Assembly: GCA_026125285.1 (NCBI GenBank) | Contig: JAHCLO010000019.1 | Span: 1 to 64,000 of the forward strand | Direction of reading: 5' to 3' | DNA length: 64,000 nucleotides | Source of the DNA: Verrucomicrobiia bacterium | Lineage (GTDB): Bacteria > Verrucomicrobiota > Verrucomicrobiia > Limisphaerales > JADLHS01 | In this document: positions 9,101 to 16,832 of the stretch, one piece after another | Layout: every line of letters starts with the position of its first letter | Numbering within the stretch: position 1 is the first letter of the stretch | Notes under the pieces: model-generated | The model's input: only the letters and a program-made list of their open reading frames with translations | Database searches by the model: none | Told to the model about the DNA's origin: nothing | Made by a program: the position numbers and the translations under genes

Positions 9101-9548
9101 GCAGCTCCTTGTCCGCGGTCGAAAGTCTCAGATTCGACTTGGGCGGCGGCATCAGGTCGTCCTCATCGGTGGCCAGGATGCGCTGTACCAGTTCGCTTTT
9201 GTCGGGATCGCCGGGCTTGATGACGGCCCAGCCGTCGGCCAACTCCTTCAACGCGCCCTGCCGGGTATCCAGGCGCAGCTTCGCCTTGCGCGCCTTTTCG
9301 TCCGGCCCATGACACGCGAAACAACGGTCGGATAAGAGGGGACGAATCTGGGAATTGAAATCAATCTGGCCGGCGTCATCGGCACGGGTCAAGTGAACAG
9401 GAACCACGCTAAACACAAGGAGGAGGCGAACAGTCAGCGACAAGGACAACGCCGCTCGTCGCAGAACCGGCTCAGGGGCGGGCCAAGAGCAACGCTTCGC
9501 ACAGGGGAAGCATTGCTGACAATGGGCTTGTAGGGTTCGCGACAACAT
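6159..9548 (-). CDS. PSCyt1-DUF1549-LamG-DUF1553 secreted protein
   Basis: The 1129-residue product has an N-terminal hydrophobic export segment (about 35-56) and a Planctomycete cytochrome-C-type domain with CFACH heme site (Cys76, Cys79, His80) and the DLMPPPKS motif. A DUF1549 domain follows (ARYADTYGYQSDVEYDMSPW; ECARCHDHKYDPI), then a LamG/concanavalin-like domain (about 500-680). A DUF1553 domain closes the protein (NRLGLARWMIDRQNPLTVRV; VNAIMNFDEFVV at the end). Such proteins are thought to be periplasmic or surface proteins linked to polysaccharide use. Between LamG and DUF1553, residues about 695-735 are encoded by a palindromic repeat of the same family as 5803-5873, inserted without breaking the frame. 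Confidence 0.88.
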   Translation of the reverse strand: MLSRTLQAHCQQCFPCAKRCSWPAPEPVLRRAALSLSLTVRLLLVFSVVPVHLTRADDAGQIDFNSQIRPLLSDRCFACHGPDEKARKAKLRLDTRQGALKELADGWAVIKPGDPDKSELVQRILATDEDDLMPPPKSNLRLSTADKELLKRWVAEGAEYQAHWSFIPVGQVTPPQPPDEQWIRNPIDSFVLTRLEAESLRPANEANRGTLIRRLALNLTGLPPTLEEMDTFLADHSPQAYERAVDYYLSRPAYGERMALDWLDLARYADTYGYQSDVEYDMSPWRDWVLRAFNENLPYDQFILWQIAGDLLPDATREQRLATAFNRLHRQTNEGGSVEEEFRTEYAADRVHTMGTAMLGLTLECARCHDHKYDPISQRDYYSLFAFFNNIDESGLYSHFTRATPTPTMLLWSEEESRKLAELKVQLAMTLERAEQISREAAPAFRAWQRDNGRVPAPEPVARFGFNTIVSNATPDSVNPTNFARLVDGPTSVAGVDGQALQFSGDNELICKGVGEFSRTDAFSFSLWLKPTEPQERAVVLHRSRAWTDSASRGYELVLEHGRPFFGLIHFWPGNAIGVRARQALPTNEWSHISVTYDGSSRAAGINLYLNGTRMETEIVRDNLYKDIVHRREWGDADVGNVHLTLAGRFRDSGFKNGLIDDLQVFDVCLTEVEINLIARSEGGTNELHSLILSPGESGQQNRSRRLEEADGVDTPARPPRYLGGYTSEVQGEGTALFDHYLARHHEPSRVAVAELQRLREQENHLVNDVREIMVMQELPQPRPTFLLKRGAYDAPGERVQPDTPSDIHPFPADQPRNRLGLARWMIDRQNPLTVRVVVNRIWRMHFGRGLVASQEDFGSQGKLPTHPELLDWLAGWFMENGWDVKALHRLIVNSATFQQSSQATRELMERDPENLLLARGPKQRLLAEQIRDSALAASGLLNRTLGGPSVKPYQPAGLWEQSGTGKTYAQDHGDKLYRRSLYTFWRRTAPPPSMLTFDAVTREVCTAKRETTATPLQALVLLNDPQFVEAARVLGERLLKSHPGNLEARIQAAFRSLTGRSPDEKETAVLRQLFDEQMNFYAKESGAAEKLLATGESKWDESLPRAEFAATAVLVNAIMNFDEFVVQR
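7371..7443. repeat. Palindromic repeat element (family 1) inside a coding frame
   Basis: Left arm GTAGCCACCGAGGTAACGAG... (from 7371) and right arm ...CTCCTCAAGTCGGCGGCTAC (to about 7441) match the arms of the 5803-5873 element and each other as inverted repeats. Similarity extends to about 7345-7455. The element is translated as part of the DUF1553 protein (RRLEEADGV...PPRYLGGYT) with no stop or frameshift. Confidence 0.75.
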
Positions 9549-9778
9549 GGTTGATCGGTTCAGGTTGCCACTGCCCGCTGAAAAATCACGATAATTCTGG
9601 TAACTGCATTGCGGGTCGGACCGATGCTGATGGAGGCAGGATTTTTCTGAACACCCGCCGGCAGATGCGGCCGGGTTGTGCGAGTGTTCTGTGCTTGTGT
9701 TTTGAAGGCGGGAACCATACTAAAGCCCTCAAGAGCACCGCGCGGTTCGCGACTGTGTCCATTGTTGCCCGGAAAACT

Positions 9779-10462
9779 ATGAAAACATTCTTGCCCTGGC
9801 TCATCGCTCTGCTTGCATTGGGCAGCGCCTACTTTTTCCATGCCTCCCAGCAATCCAAGTCCGCGGAGCTGGCGGAGCTGAAACAGGAGTTGGTGGAATT
9901 GGACCGCCTGCGCGCGGAGAATGAAGAGTTGAAGGCGGGTCGGGTGTCCAGCGACGAACTGGTCCGCTTACGCAAGAACACCGAAGACCTGCTCCGCTTG
10001 CGCAACGAAGTCCGCCAGTTGCGGGACGACAAGCAGCAACTCTCGCAACAAGCCAGCGCCGCCCAGGCCCAAGCCGAGCAGGCTCGCGCCCAGACCCAGG
10101 CCGCCCAAGCCCAGGCGCAAGCCATCCAGGCCCAAGCCCAAGCCCTCGCCACAAACGCGGCACTCTCCCCAGAAGCCCTCCGCGCCCAGCAGTCATTCCA
10201 GCAGCGTTATGGATTGGCGATGACTCCCGAGCAGGCGCAAGTCAACGCCTGCGCGAGCCAACGCCGGCAGATTGACGGCGCCAAACAACAGTGGGCGCTG
10301 GAGAACCAGAAACCGGCCGGCACCCAGCCAACTTGGGAAGACGTCGCCGCCTACCTTAAGGATGGGGTTGTGCCTCCGTGTCCGGCGGGTGGCAGCTACA
10401 CCTTGAACGCAGTCGGAATGGCCCCGACGTGTTCAATTCCCGGTCACGCCCTGCAACAATAG
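9779..10462 (+). CDS. Membrane-anchored coiled-coil protein with pilin-like C-terminus
   Basis: The 227-residue protein starts at ATG 9779 with a hydrophobic segment (MKTFLPWLIALLALGSAYFF) serving as anchor or signal. Residues about 25-125 form a long coiled coil rich in Glu/Leu, then in Gln/Ala (AQAQAEQARAQTQAAQAQAQ). The C-terminal part (CASQRRQIDGAKQQWALE, then PTWEDVAAYL, CPAGGSYTLNAVG, PTCSIPGH) resembles the C-terminal region of verrucomicrobial type IV pilin-like proteins, but the pilin N-terminal helix is replaced by the coiled coil. An upstream in-frame ATG extension (from 9551) has no signal-like character and was not used. Function unknown; cell-envelope location inferred. Confidence 0.75.
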   Translation: MKTFLPWLIALLALGSAYFFHASQQSKSAELAELKQELVELDRLRAENEELKAGRVSSDELVRLRKNTEDLLRLRNEVRQLRDDKQQLSQQASAAQAQAEQARAQTQAAQAQAQAIQAQAQALATNAALSPEALRAQQSFQQRYGLAMTPEQAQVNACASQRRQIDGAKQQWALENQKPAGTQPTWEDVAAYLKDGVVPPCPAGGSYTLNAVGMAPTCSIPGHALQQ

Positions 10463-10566
10463 GCAGGAGTCAACCGTCATCTCCCGCCCCGGTTTCACCC
10501 AGCCGGCAAACCTCTGGTTCAAGTTGTTCAGTAAGCGGATTCGGGTGGGCAGCAGAATTTTCATCC

Positions 10567-10594
10567 TTGGCTTTGGGCATAAGTTGCGTAGATT
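10567..10594 (+). promoter_or_regulatory. Putative sigma-70 promoter of tkt
   Basis: TTGGCT (10567-10572), 16-nt spacer, TAGATT (10589-10594). The expected start point would lie only a few bases before the ATG at 10604, giving an almost leaderless transcript. No Shine-Dalgarno sequence is visible. Confidence 0.4.
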
Positions 10595-10603
10595 GCCCGT
10601 TCC

Positions 10604-12442
10604 ATGATTGAAACTGACATCGAATTGCTGAAAGGTATTGCCAATCAGTTGCGGATTCACTCCATTGCGGCCACGACTGCGGCCGGCAGCGGCCATCCCA
10701 CCTCGTGTTGTTCCGCAGCGGACGTAACAGCAGCGCTTTTTTTCGGTCAGATGCGTTATGACCCGAAGAACCCGCAGTATCACAACAATGACCGTTTCGT
10801 GCTTTCCAAAGGCCACGCCGCCCCCCTCCTGTATGCCGCTTGGGCGGAAGCTGGCCTCTTTCCCGCCGAGGATTTGCTCAAACTGCGCCAGCTTGGCAGC
10901 GACCTGGAAGGGCATCCAACCCCGCGGCTGCCGTTCGTGGACGTGGCCACGGGTTCATTGGGTCAGGGCTTGAGCGTCGGAGTGGGCATGGCGCTCGCCG
11001 CGCGGTTGGATCAACTCGATTTCAACACTTACGTGCTGCTCGGCGATGGTGAAATCGCCGAGGGCGCGGTTTGGGAGGCCGCTTCGTTGGCGGGCATATA
11101 CCGGCTCAACAACCTCATTGCGGTCGTGGACTTGAACCGACTCGGCCAGAGCCAGGCCACGGCGTTCGGACACGACGTCGGGATTTATCGTAAACGCTTT
11201 GAAGCCTTCGGCTGGCGCGTCGAAGACGTGGATGGGCACGACCTTGAGGAAATCATGGAGGTCTTGAGCGGCGTGGGCCTGAATGATCAACCGTTGGTCA
11301 TTCTCGCCAAAACGTATAAAGGCGCCGGCGTTTCCTTTTTGCAGGACAAGGACGGTTGGCATGGCAAGCCGTTGAACGCTGAGGAGGCGGCAAAAGCCAT
11401 CGCGGAATTGCAGCCCAGTGCCCGTTCGGCCGCCGGGGTGGCCATCCCCGTGCCTAACAAGTTTTCCCAGCCGCCGAACACCGCGCCTGCCAGTTATCCA
11501 CCGCTGACCTATAAGTTGGGCGACGCCGTGGCGACGCGCGAGGCGTACGGCAATGCGCTCACGCGCATCGGCGAGGCGGATGCCCGCGTGGTGGCGCTGG
11601 ACGGTGATACCAAGAACTCCACATTTGCCGAGAAGTTTTTCAAGAAGCTGCCGGATCGTTTCACGGAATGTTTTATCGCGGAACAGAACATGGTGGGCGT
11701 GGCGACGGGCATGGGGGCGCGCGGCAAGGTGCCCTTTGCCTCCACGTTTGCCTGTTTCCTCGCGCGCGCCTACGACCAGATTCGCGTGGCGGGCATTTCC
11801 ATGGCCAACCTCAAGCTGGCCGGTTCGCACGTGGGCGTGAGCATCGGTGAGGATGGCCCTTCGCAAATGGCCTTGGAGGACCTGGCCATGATGCGCGCCA
11901 TTGCTGGCAGCACGGTGTTGTATCCCAGCGACGCCGTGAGCACGGAGAAGTTGGTGGAGCAGATGGCCTTGACCCGCGGCATCAGCTTCCTGCGCACCTC
12001 GCGCCCGAAAACGCCGGTGATTTATGGTAACGAAGAGCCCTTCCCCGTTGGCGGGGCAAAAGTGCTGCGGCAGAGCGAAAGCGACAAAGCCACGATCGTG
12101 GCAGCGGGGGTCACGTTGCACGAGGCCCTGAAGGCGGCGGATGCGCTCAAGCAAGAAGTCATTGGCGTCACCGTAATTGACGCCTACAGCATCAAGCCGC
12201 TGGGTAAGGAGGTCATTCTCAGTGCCGCGCAGAAAACCAACCACACGGTCATCACCGTCGAGGACCACTACGCCGAAGGTGGTTTGGGTGATGCCGTGGC
12301 GGGTGAACTCAGCGCCGCAGGAATCAAGGTTCACAAACTGGCGGTGACCGGGCTTCCTCGATCAGGCAAGCCGGAAGAATTGCTGGCGAGGTTCGGCATT
12401 GATGCCGCCGCGATTGTGAACAAGGTCAAGGCGTTGGCTTGA
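10604..12442 (+). CDS. tkt: Transketolase
   Basis: The 612-residue protein has the full transketolase arrangement. The N-terminal thiamine-diphosphate domain shows TAAGSGHPTS with His31, LSKGHAAPLLYA, and the GDGEIAEGAVWEA motif that binds ThDP/Mg near residues 147-155. The pyrimidine-binding domain has FIAEQNMVGVATGMG and the C-terminal domain ends at ARFGIDAAAIVNKVKALA. It is slightly shorter than E. coli TktA (about 660) and resembles the short bacterial/archaeal/animal-type enzymes. It transfers two-carbon units between sugar phosphates in the pentose-phosphate pathway, in the cytoplasm. It is followed by a strong terminator and appears monocistronic. Confidence 0.96.
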   Translation: MIETDIELLKGIANQLRIHSIAATTAAGSGHPTSCCSAADVTAALFFGQMRYDPKNPQYHNNDRFVLSKGHAAPLLYAAWAEAGLFPAEDLLKLRQLGSDLEGHPTPRLPFVDVATGSLGQGLSVGVGMALAARLDQLDFNTYVLLGDGEIAEGAVWEAASLAGIYRLNNLIAVVDLNRLGQSQATAFGHDVGIYRKRFEAFGWRVEDVDGHDLEEIMEVLSGVGLNDQPLVILAKTYKGAGVSFLQDKDGWHGKPLNAEEAAKAIAELQPSARSAAGVAIPVPNKFSQPPNTAPASYPPLTYKLGDAVATREAYGNALTRIGEADARVVALDGDTKNSTFAEKFFKKLPDRFTECFIAEQNMVGVATGMGARGKVPFASTFACFLARAYDQIRVAGISMANLKLAGSHVGVSIGEDGPSQMALEDLAMMRAIAGSTVLYPSDAVSTEKLVEQMALTRGISFLRTSRPKTPVIYGNEEPFPVGGAKVLRQSESDKATIVAAGVTLHEALKAADALKQEVIGVTVIDAYSIKPLGKEVILSAAQKTNHTVITVEDHYAEGGLGDAVAGELSAAGIKVHKLAVTGLPRSGKPEELLARFGIDAAAIVNKVKALA

Positions 12443-12465
12443 CCTGATAGTTGCTTCAACCAGGG

Positions 12466-12502
12466 TCCCGCGAACCTTACCGGCTCGCGGGATTTCTGTT
12501 TT
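12466..12502 (+). terminator. Rho-independent terminator of tkt
   Basis: TCCCGCGA (12466-12473) pairs with TCGCGGGA (12485-12492) around an 11-nt loop, followed by TTTCTGTTTT. It lies 24 nt after the tkt stop codon. Confidence 0.8.
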
Positions 12503-12532
12503 GGCCGACTGACCAGAGCCAACGGTGCGGCC

Positions 12533-12652
12533 TTAATCGTTCGGCACCCAGCCCTGGCCGGGGATGTATTCGCGGCTGCCGGAATGGCTCTTGCATCCCG
12601 CGCCCACGGCCAGCGCGGCTAGCAACAGGATCAACACACAAAGCTTTGACAT
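12533..12652 (-). CDS. Small secreted peptide or lipoprotein, 39 residues
   Basis: A short minus-strand frame begins ATG at 12652 and encodes a basic start (MSKLC), a hydrophobic stretch (VLILLLAALAVGAG) and a Cys at position 20, followed by a polar tail ending in EYIPGQGWVPND. This is the layout of a very small lipoprotein, although Gly at -3 makes the lipobox weak. Comparable tiny lipoproteins occur in many Gram-negative genomes. No good ribosome binding site was seen. It lies between tkt and the yqgE-like gene, on the opposite strand. Function unknown. Confidence 0.5.
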   Translation of the reverse strand: MSKLCVLILLLAALAVGAGCKSHSGSREYIPGQGWVPND

Positions 12653-12711
12653 GAAGTGAATTTAGTCGAGATTAGCAGCGCGGCAAGCATCTGTATCATC
12701 TGAGGCCGGTT

Positions 12712-13275
12712 ATGCCGGAGAAACCGAAATACGTCAAAGGGCAGTTCCTGCTGGATAGCGGTGAATTGGTTGGTTCTTTTTTTCAGCGCACGGTGGTCTT
12801 GATCTGCCAGCACGACGCCGAAGGCGCATTTGGCTTGGTGCTCAATCGCGCGACCGGCACCAAGGTGGGCGAAATGATCGTGGCCGACCTGCCCGATACT
12901 CTCAAGGAATGTCCGCTGTATCTGGGCGGGCCAGTGCAACCCACCGCGCTGAGTTACCTGCACACGGATGCCTTCCTCCCCGAAGCGAACGTCCTGCCAG
13001 ACGTAAACTTGGGTCATTCCCTCGACACCCTCGTCGAGATCGGCGAATCCTTTTCGCCGCAAAAGAAGATCCGCCTGTTCGCCGGCTATGCCGGGTGGAG
13101 CGGCGGGCAATTGGAGGATGAACTTCGGCGCAAGGCCTGGGTGACATTTCCGGCCTCATTCGAACTCATCTTTGACACGCCCGCCGATCAACTGTGGCCC
13201 GCCATCCTGCGACGCAAAGGTGGATGGAAGAACAAACTCCGTGCCCAGATGCCCGAAGACCTTTCGTGGAATTGA
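12712..13275 (+). CDS. YqgE/AlgH family protein
   Basis: The 187-residue product has the family hallmarks: GQFLLDSGELVGSFFQRTVV at the N-terminus, GAFGLVLNR, LYLGGPVQ, and FAGYAGWSGGQLEDE near residues 123-137. Length matches the family (about 185). These are cytoplasmic proteins of uncertain function. In some bacteria the gene is linked to ruvX (yqgF) or to alginate regulation, but neither partner is present here, so context gives no help. Confidence 0.92.
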   Translation: MPEKPKYVKGQFLLDSGELVGSFFQRTVVLICQHDAEGAFGLVLNRATGTKVGEMIVADLPDTLKECPLYLGGPVQPTALSYLHTDAFLPEANVLPDVNLGHSLDTLVEIGESFSPQKKIRLFAGYAGWSGGQLEDELRRKAWVTFPASFELIFDTPADQLWPAILRRKGGWKNKLRAQMPEDLSWN

Positions 13276-13763
13276 TCGGCTACCCGGCTCACGCTACGGA
13301 TCAACCGGCGTGCCACACGAAGAACGAACGTCACACCCTACGGCGTGCATGGAGTGAAGTGCCCTACCCTGACGCGGGATTTTCTTGTCGCGGCACCAGC
13401 ACCTCCGCGAGAGGCAGTATCGCTGCTGACCTGATTCTCCTGCATGGCAAACAGGACACTCTTGTCCGCTAATGAGGCGCCGATCCGCCTCTGAACCAAT
13501 ACGTGCGGCACTCGTGACTGCCAACATGAATGATTCGCGAGGCTGGCTCTGTCCACCCGGAAAGTCTGCGTCTATGAGCGATCAATTCGCAGATTCAGCC
13601 AATCTGCGTAGGATTGGCAAGGACTCTCGCCAACATCGCGTCGTGCGTGCCAGTGGGCTTGTTTGATGGGCTTCGATCCGTCTGCCAGAAGTTATTGAAC
13701 TTGTTCACAAAGTCACGGTTGGCGTGGACCAAGGTATATCTCTTGCGCCGCAGCGGTGCGGGT
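13276..13763. other. Intergenic, no convincing gene
   Basis: Nothing recognisable was found on either strand. A minus-strand frame at 13595-13795 overlaps the start of the next gene and resembles no family. A short direct similarity (GCAGATTCAGCCAATCTGCG near 13589) forms a small hairpin. The stretch may be decayed sequence. Confidence 0.4.
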
Positions 13764-14432
13764 ATGGAATTGGGATCAATGAACTCACCGGCCACGCGAC
13801 GGGATATTCAAGTCACCTTGGACGGCCAACGCGTGGATTTGCCTGCGGAACGTCGCTCTCTCACAGCCATTCGCGCCTATTTGGAAGCGTTGGCCATGGA
13901 ACAGCAGAGAATCCTCTGCGCGTTCTGCGTTGATGGCCGACCCGCCAACCTCGCGCACTTCCCCGCAGATCGAAATGGGTTCACGCACGTCGCGGCAGAG
14001 ACGGTTGACTTGGACGACCTGCCCCGGCAGCTCATCCGGACGGCGTTGCACCAGACTGTGCAGGCGCGCGAGCAGGCGCTGGCGGCGGTGGTGCTCGTGC
14101 TGATCAACGAAGGCGTCGTCGCACGCGAGTTCTGGTGGAAACTGGCCGCGGACCTCAAAGCGCCGCTCCTGACTTTGAGCTTGGTGCCGGAATCCGTCTG
14201 CGGCCCCGCCAACGGGAGCGCTTCACTCACGCAACTGCGCAAATGGCAACTCCAGCAACTGGCCGGCATCATCCGCGAGGTGGACGAAGCCTGCTGGACG
14301 GAAGACCCGAACTGTCTTTCAAACACCCTCGAAAACCGCGTGTTGCCCTGGCTGGACAAACTGCACGAATCGCTGGATCTCTGGCACAAGACCGCCCTCG
14401 CAGGCGCCGGCGTACTTTGCGGCGCAATCTGA
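13764..14432 (+). CDS. Conserved-looking hypothetical protein
   Basis: A 222-residue cytoplasmic-looking product if started at ATG 13764; ATG 13779 is equally possible, and a longer frame opens at 13614. The first ~45 residues of the long form look non-native, so the shorter start is preferred. There is no signal peptide or membrane segment. The sequence is Leu/Ala-rich with predicted helices (LTAIRAYLEALAMEQQRILC; LRKWQLQQLAGIIREVDEACW). No motif was recognised. G+C-rich third codon positions and steady amino-acid use support coding. It points toward the convergent rhomboid gene. Confidence 0.55.
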   Translation: MELGSMNSPATRRDIQVTLDGQRVDLPAERRSLTAIRAYLEALAMEQQRILCAFCVDGRPANLAHFPADRNGFTHVAAETVDLDDLPRQLIRTALHQTVQAREQALAAVVLVLINEGVVAREFWWKLAADLKAPLLTLSLVPESVCGPANGSASLTQLRKWQLQQLAGIIREVDEACWTEDPNCLSNTLENRVLPWLDKLHESLDLWHKTALAGAGVLCGAI

Positions 14433-14608
14433 CTCGGCGATTGGAACACGCCATGCAGTGTATGGCACGGGCATCGCCGATTTCCAAGTCGGCGGCGCGG
14501 AAAAAGCAAGGCTTTCACCGTGTGGGCATTGCGAGCGCCGACGGGTCTGGATACCCGTGTTTCGACTTGGAACTCGGCGATGCGCCACCGCGGGATAGTG
14601 ATCCGTTG

Positions 14609-15508
14609 CTACTGCTCCGGCCTTCGCGAGGCCAGATATGCTGAGAGTCGCCCACAAACCAAGCCCATGATCAAGCCCGCCAGATGGGCGGTGTTGGCCA
14701 CCCGCCCGATGATACCTACGTAACAAATCACAAACCACACCAGCAGAATCGTGATGCTCTGCGGGTCAAGCCCCAATCCCGAAGCGCGGTCATACTTTCC
14801 ACGCATCCACACATACCCTGCCAGGCCGTACACCACACCCGACATGCCGCCAAATCTCGGATGGTGGAAATAGTATTGGGCCAAGTTTGAAACGAGGGCG
14901 ATGCCGGCCACCAGCAAGGCCAGTCGCCAAGCGCTTTGCCGACCCTCAATCATGCTGCCCAATTGATATAGCCACAGCATATTGAAGATCAGATGAATCG
15001 GGCCAAAGTGGATGAAGATCGGCGTGAACAGCCGCCAGACTTGTCCGGCCAGGACTTCCGGCAGGAATTTGTTCCTCGAAAACTCGGGGTCTGCAATGTG
15101 CAGATGCCGCAGGAAATCGAAATCCTTCCCCAGCCCGGAGTAGAGCGCCACGATTACGCACACAATGATCAAGCCATACGTCAGCACCCCTACTCCGTAG
15201 CCGCCGAATTTTGGAAACAGGCTGCGCGCCGTGCGTACGCGCCGCTGATACTCCGCCAACTCCTTTGCCTCGTCCGCACGCACCTTGGCCGCCACGGTCG
15301 CAGCCTGGTGAAACTCTGGCGCGTCTGGATTGGCCCGGTAGCGGGCAAGCGCGGCTTGTGCCTCGGCAATGTGGTCCTCGTCCACCACCCACACGGACCA
15401 CGAACCGTCCGGCTCATACTCCGTCTGGTTGCGCACGCCCGCGGCGACCAGAAAGTCGCCGAAGACACGGGCCATTTTTTCATCCGCCAGATAGCCGATA
15501 CTTCTCAT
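14609..15508 (-). CDS. Rhomboid-family intramembrane serine protease
   Basis: The 299-residue protein has a soluble N-terminal region (residues 1-100, with a small alpha/beta domain like the GlpG cytoplasmic domain) and then six or seven membrane helices. Rhomboid signatures are present: HLIFNMLWLY with oxyanion Asn176, GMSG with catalytic Ser223, and ANTAHLAGL with catalytic His275. It should cleave membrane proteins within or next to the lipid bilayer; the substrate is unknown. The gene is followed at its start side (60 nt upstream) by the DUF456 membrane protein on the same strand, so the two may be co-transcribed. Confidence 0.93.
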   Translation of the reverse strand: MRSIGYLADEKMARVFGDFLVAAGVRNQTEYEPDGSWSVWVVDEDHIAEAQAALARYRANPDAPEFHQAATVAAKVRADEAKELAEYQRRVRTARSLFPKFGGYGVGVLTYGLIIVCVIVALYSGLGKDFDFLRHLHIADPEFSRNKFLPEVLAGQVWRLFTPIFIHFGPIHLIFNMLWLYQLGSMIEGRQSAWRLALLVAGIALVSNLAQYYFHHPRFGGMSGVVYGLAGYVWMRGKYDRASGLGLDPQSITILLVWFVICYVGIIGRVANTAHLAGLIMGLVCGRLSAYLASRRPEQ

Positions 15509-15568
15509 TGGAGGTCGTTGTGCAATCCGCTTGTGATGCGTTCTCGTTGCGCGTGATCCGACTCACGG

Positions 15569-16069
15569 TCAATTGACCGAGCGGAAGATGACGTTCGTGG
15601 CAAACAACCCGATCATGAGCACACAAATCGAAACCTTCCCGATCACCCCCAGCAACAGCCCTAACACGGCACCCGTGCCGGCCTGGGCCGCTTTGCGGAA
15701 TTCCTGTCGCCCGAGCAATTCGAACAGAACCGCGCCCACGAAAGGGCCCAGAATCAATCCGGGTAAGCTGAAGAACATCCCAATGATCCCGCCGAGCACG
15801 GCGCCCAACGCGCCGCGCCAGGTAGCCCCAAACTTCTTTGCGCCCACTACACTGGCCAGAAAGTCGAAAACCAACGAGAGCAGCGTCAGCAACACCAACA
15901 CCACCAACACGGTATTGTTCACGCCGGTGTTGCCGAAATAGAGTCGGTGCGCCACGGCCGCCGCCAGCGCAATGGGCGTGCCTGGCAGCGCCGGCACAAT
16001 CGTGCCAATCAGCGCGACCAACATGACCACCAGCGCGAGGCTGAATCCCAGCATTTGCTCAATTGTCAC
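15569..16069 (-). CDS. DUF456 family membrane protein
   Basis: About 166 residues from GTG 16069; TTG 16093 and ATG 16054 are alternatives and none has a clear ribosome binding site. The family pattern is visible: ALIGTIVPALPGTPIALAA, then FDFLASVVGAKKFGATWRGALGAVLGGIIGMFF, then GLILGPFVGAVLFELL. DUF456 proteins are small, Gly-rich, four-helix inner-membrane proteins of unknown function. It is upstream of the rhomboid gene, same strand. Confidence 0.85.
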   Translation of the reverse strand: MTIEQMLGFSLALVVMLVALIGTIVPALPGTPIALAAAVAHRLYFGNTGVNNTVLVVLVLLTLLSLVFDFLASVVGAKKFGATWRGALGAVLGGIIGMFFSLPGLILGPFVGAVLFELLGRQEFRKAAQAGTGAVLGLLLGVIGKVSICVLMIGLFATNVIFRSVN

Positions 16070-16296
16070 GGCGGCAGTGTAACACAAACCCAATCAACTC
16101 CAAGCCGGCAGAATGGGCGCCGACGAGAATCGCTTTGCGCCGGAATCCCTGACGAAACCAGCAGCCCATCCAACAGCCCGGACAACCGCCGCGATTGCGT
16201 GCAGGTGGACTTCGCGGTTTCCTGGACGCCGTTGATGGCCGATTGAGTGGGATTGGCCGGGGTTCAGACATATATTGCGCACGCGCCACGAGATGA

Positions 16297-16500
16297 AGCC
16301 ATCACAACAACAAGGTCCTGAAAACGCTCCGGGACAACGGCGTACTCTTTGTCGCCGCCGCCGGCAAGGACACCTGGAACAACAGCTCGATCACCACCCA
16401 TTATCCATCGTCCCGCGACCTGCACAACATCCTCGCCGTCACCGTGCCTGTCGTCGTGCCCGTGAATGTGATCGTGCATCCGAACGCCTGGACGCGCTGA
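16297..16500 (+). pseudogene. Fragment of a subtilisin-like (S8) protease
   Basis: An open stretch after an in-frame TGA encodes NNKVLKTLRDNGVLFVAAAG, then WNNSSITTHYPSSRDLHNIL, then AVTVP. This is the core strand of S8 proteases around the oxyanion Asn (FVAAAGN...YP...NILAV), although the Asn is Lys here (AAAGK). The frame has no start, lacks the catalytic Asp, His and Ser regions, and ends in unrelated residues. It is a decayed remnant. Confidence 0.6.
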
Positions 16501-16539
16501 GGCTTGTTCCCATGAATGCGCGAATCAAACTCCTGAAAC

Positions 16540-16760
16540 TTCGTAGCAGCGGACGTGAATCCGCTCCATTTGAATTCCTTGAGAGATGGAGCCGACTGAC
16601 GTCGGCTGCTACCGTTCGGAGGCGACGGCGCCTTCCCGGAGCGCGGACAGCTTTGTCCGCGCGTTGGAGTTCAAGCTTTAGCTTATTCTCCCCTGACGGC
16701 CCAAGGCTTGAACGCGAGCGGAACTCGCGGACTCAGCGGTCCGCGCTCCTACAATTCGTA
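16540..16760. repeat. Cluster of degenerate palindromic repeats
   Basis: GTAGCAGCGGACGTGAATCC (from 16542) pairs imperfectly with the GACGTCGGCTGCTACCGTTCGG segment ending about 16619, like family 1 elements. A second pair follows: GGAGCGCGGACAGC near 16637 and CGGTCCGCGCTCC near 16738. The whole interval 16094-16832 contains no intact gene; besides these repeats it holds only the S8 fragment at 16297-16500. Confidence 0.6.
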
Positions 16761-16793
16761 ACACCCGCCGTGAAGAGGCTCACTCTCTCAATT

Positions 16794-16830
16794 CCGAAAT
16801 CCGAATAGACCAGAGCCTCGTTACCTCGGC
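16794..16830. repeat. Direct repeat, left flank of HNH module
   Basis: CCGAAATCCGAA (16794-16805), a 10-nt gap, then CCTCGTTACCTCGGC (16816-16830). The same pair recurs at 17665-17702 in the same orientation. CCTCGTTACCTCGG is also present, as reverse complement, in the family 1 element at 7371-7443. The HNH gene's stop codon starts 3 nt after the repeat. Confidence 0.7.
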
Positions 16831-16832
16831 TG

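Noticed and set aside
10955-12334. 459-codon open frame on the minus strand
   Set aside because: Antisense to tkt, whose identity is certain.
13595-13795. 66-codon minus-strand frame near the hypothetical gene
   Set aside because: It overlaps the 5' part of the plus-strand gene, shows no recognised motif, and has no ribosome binding site.
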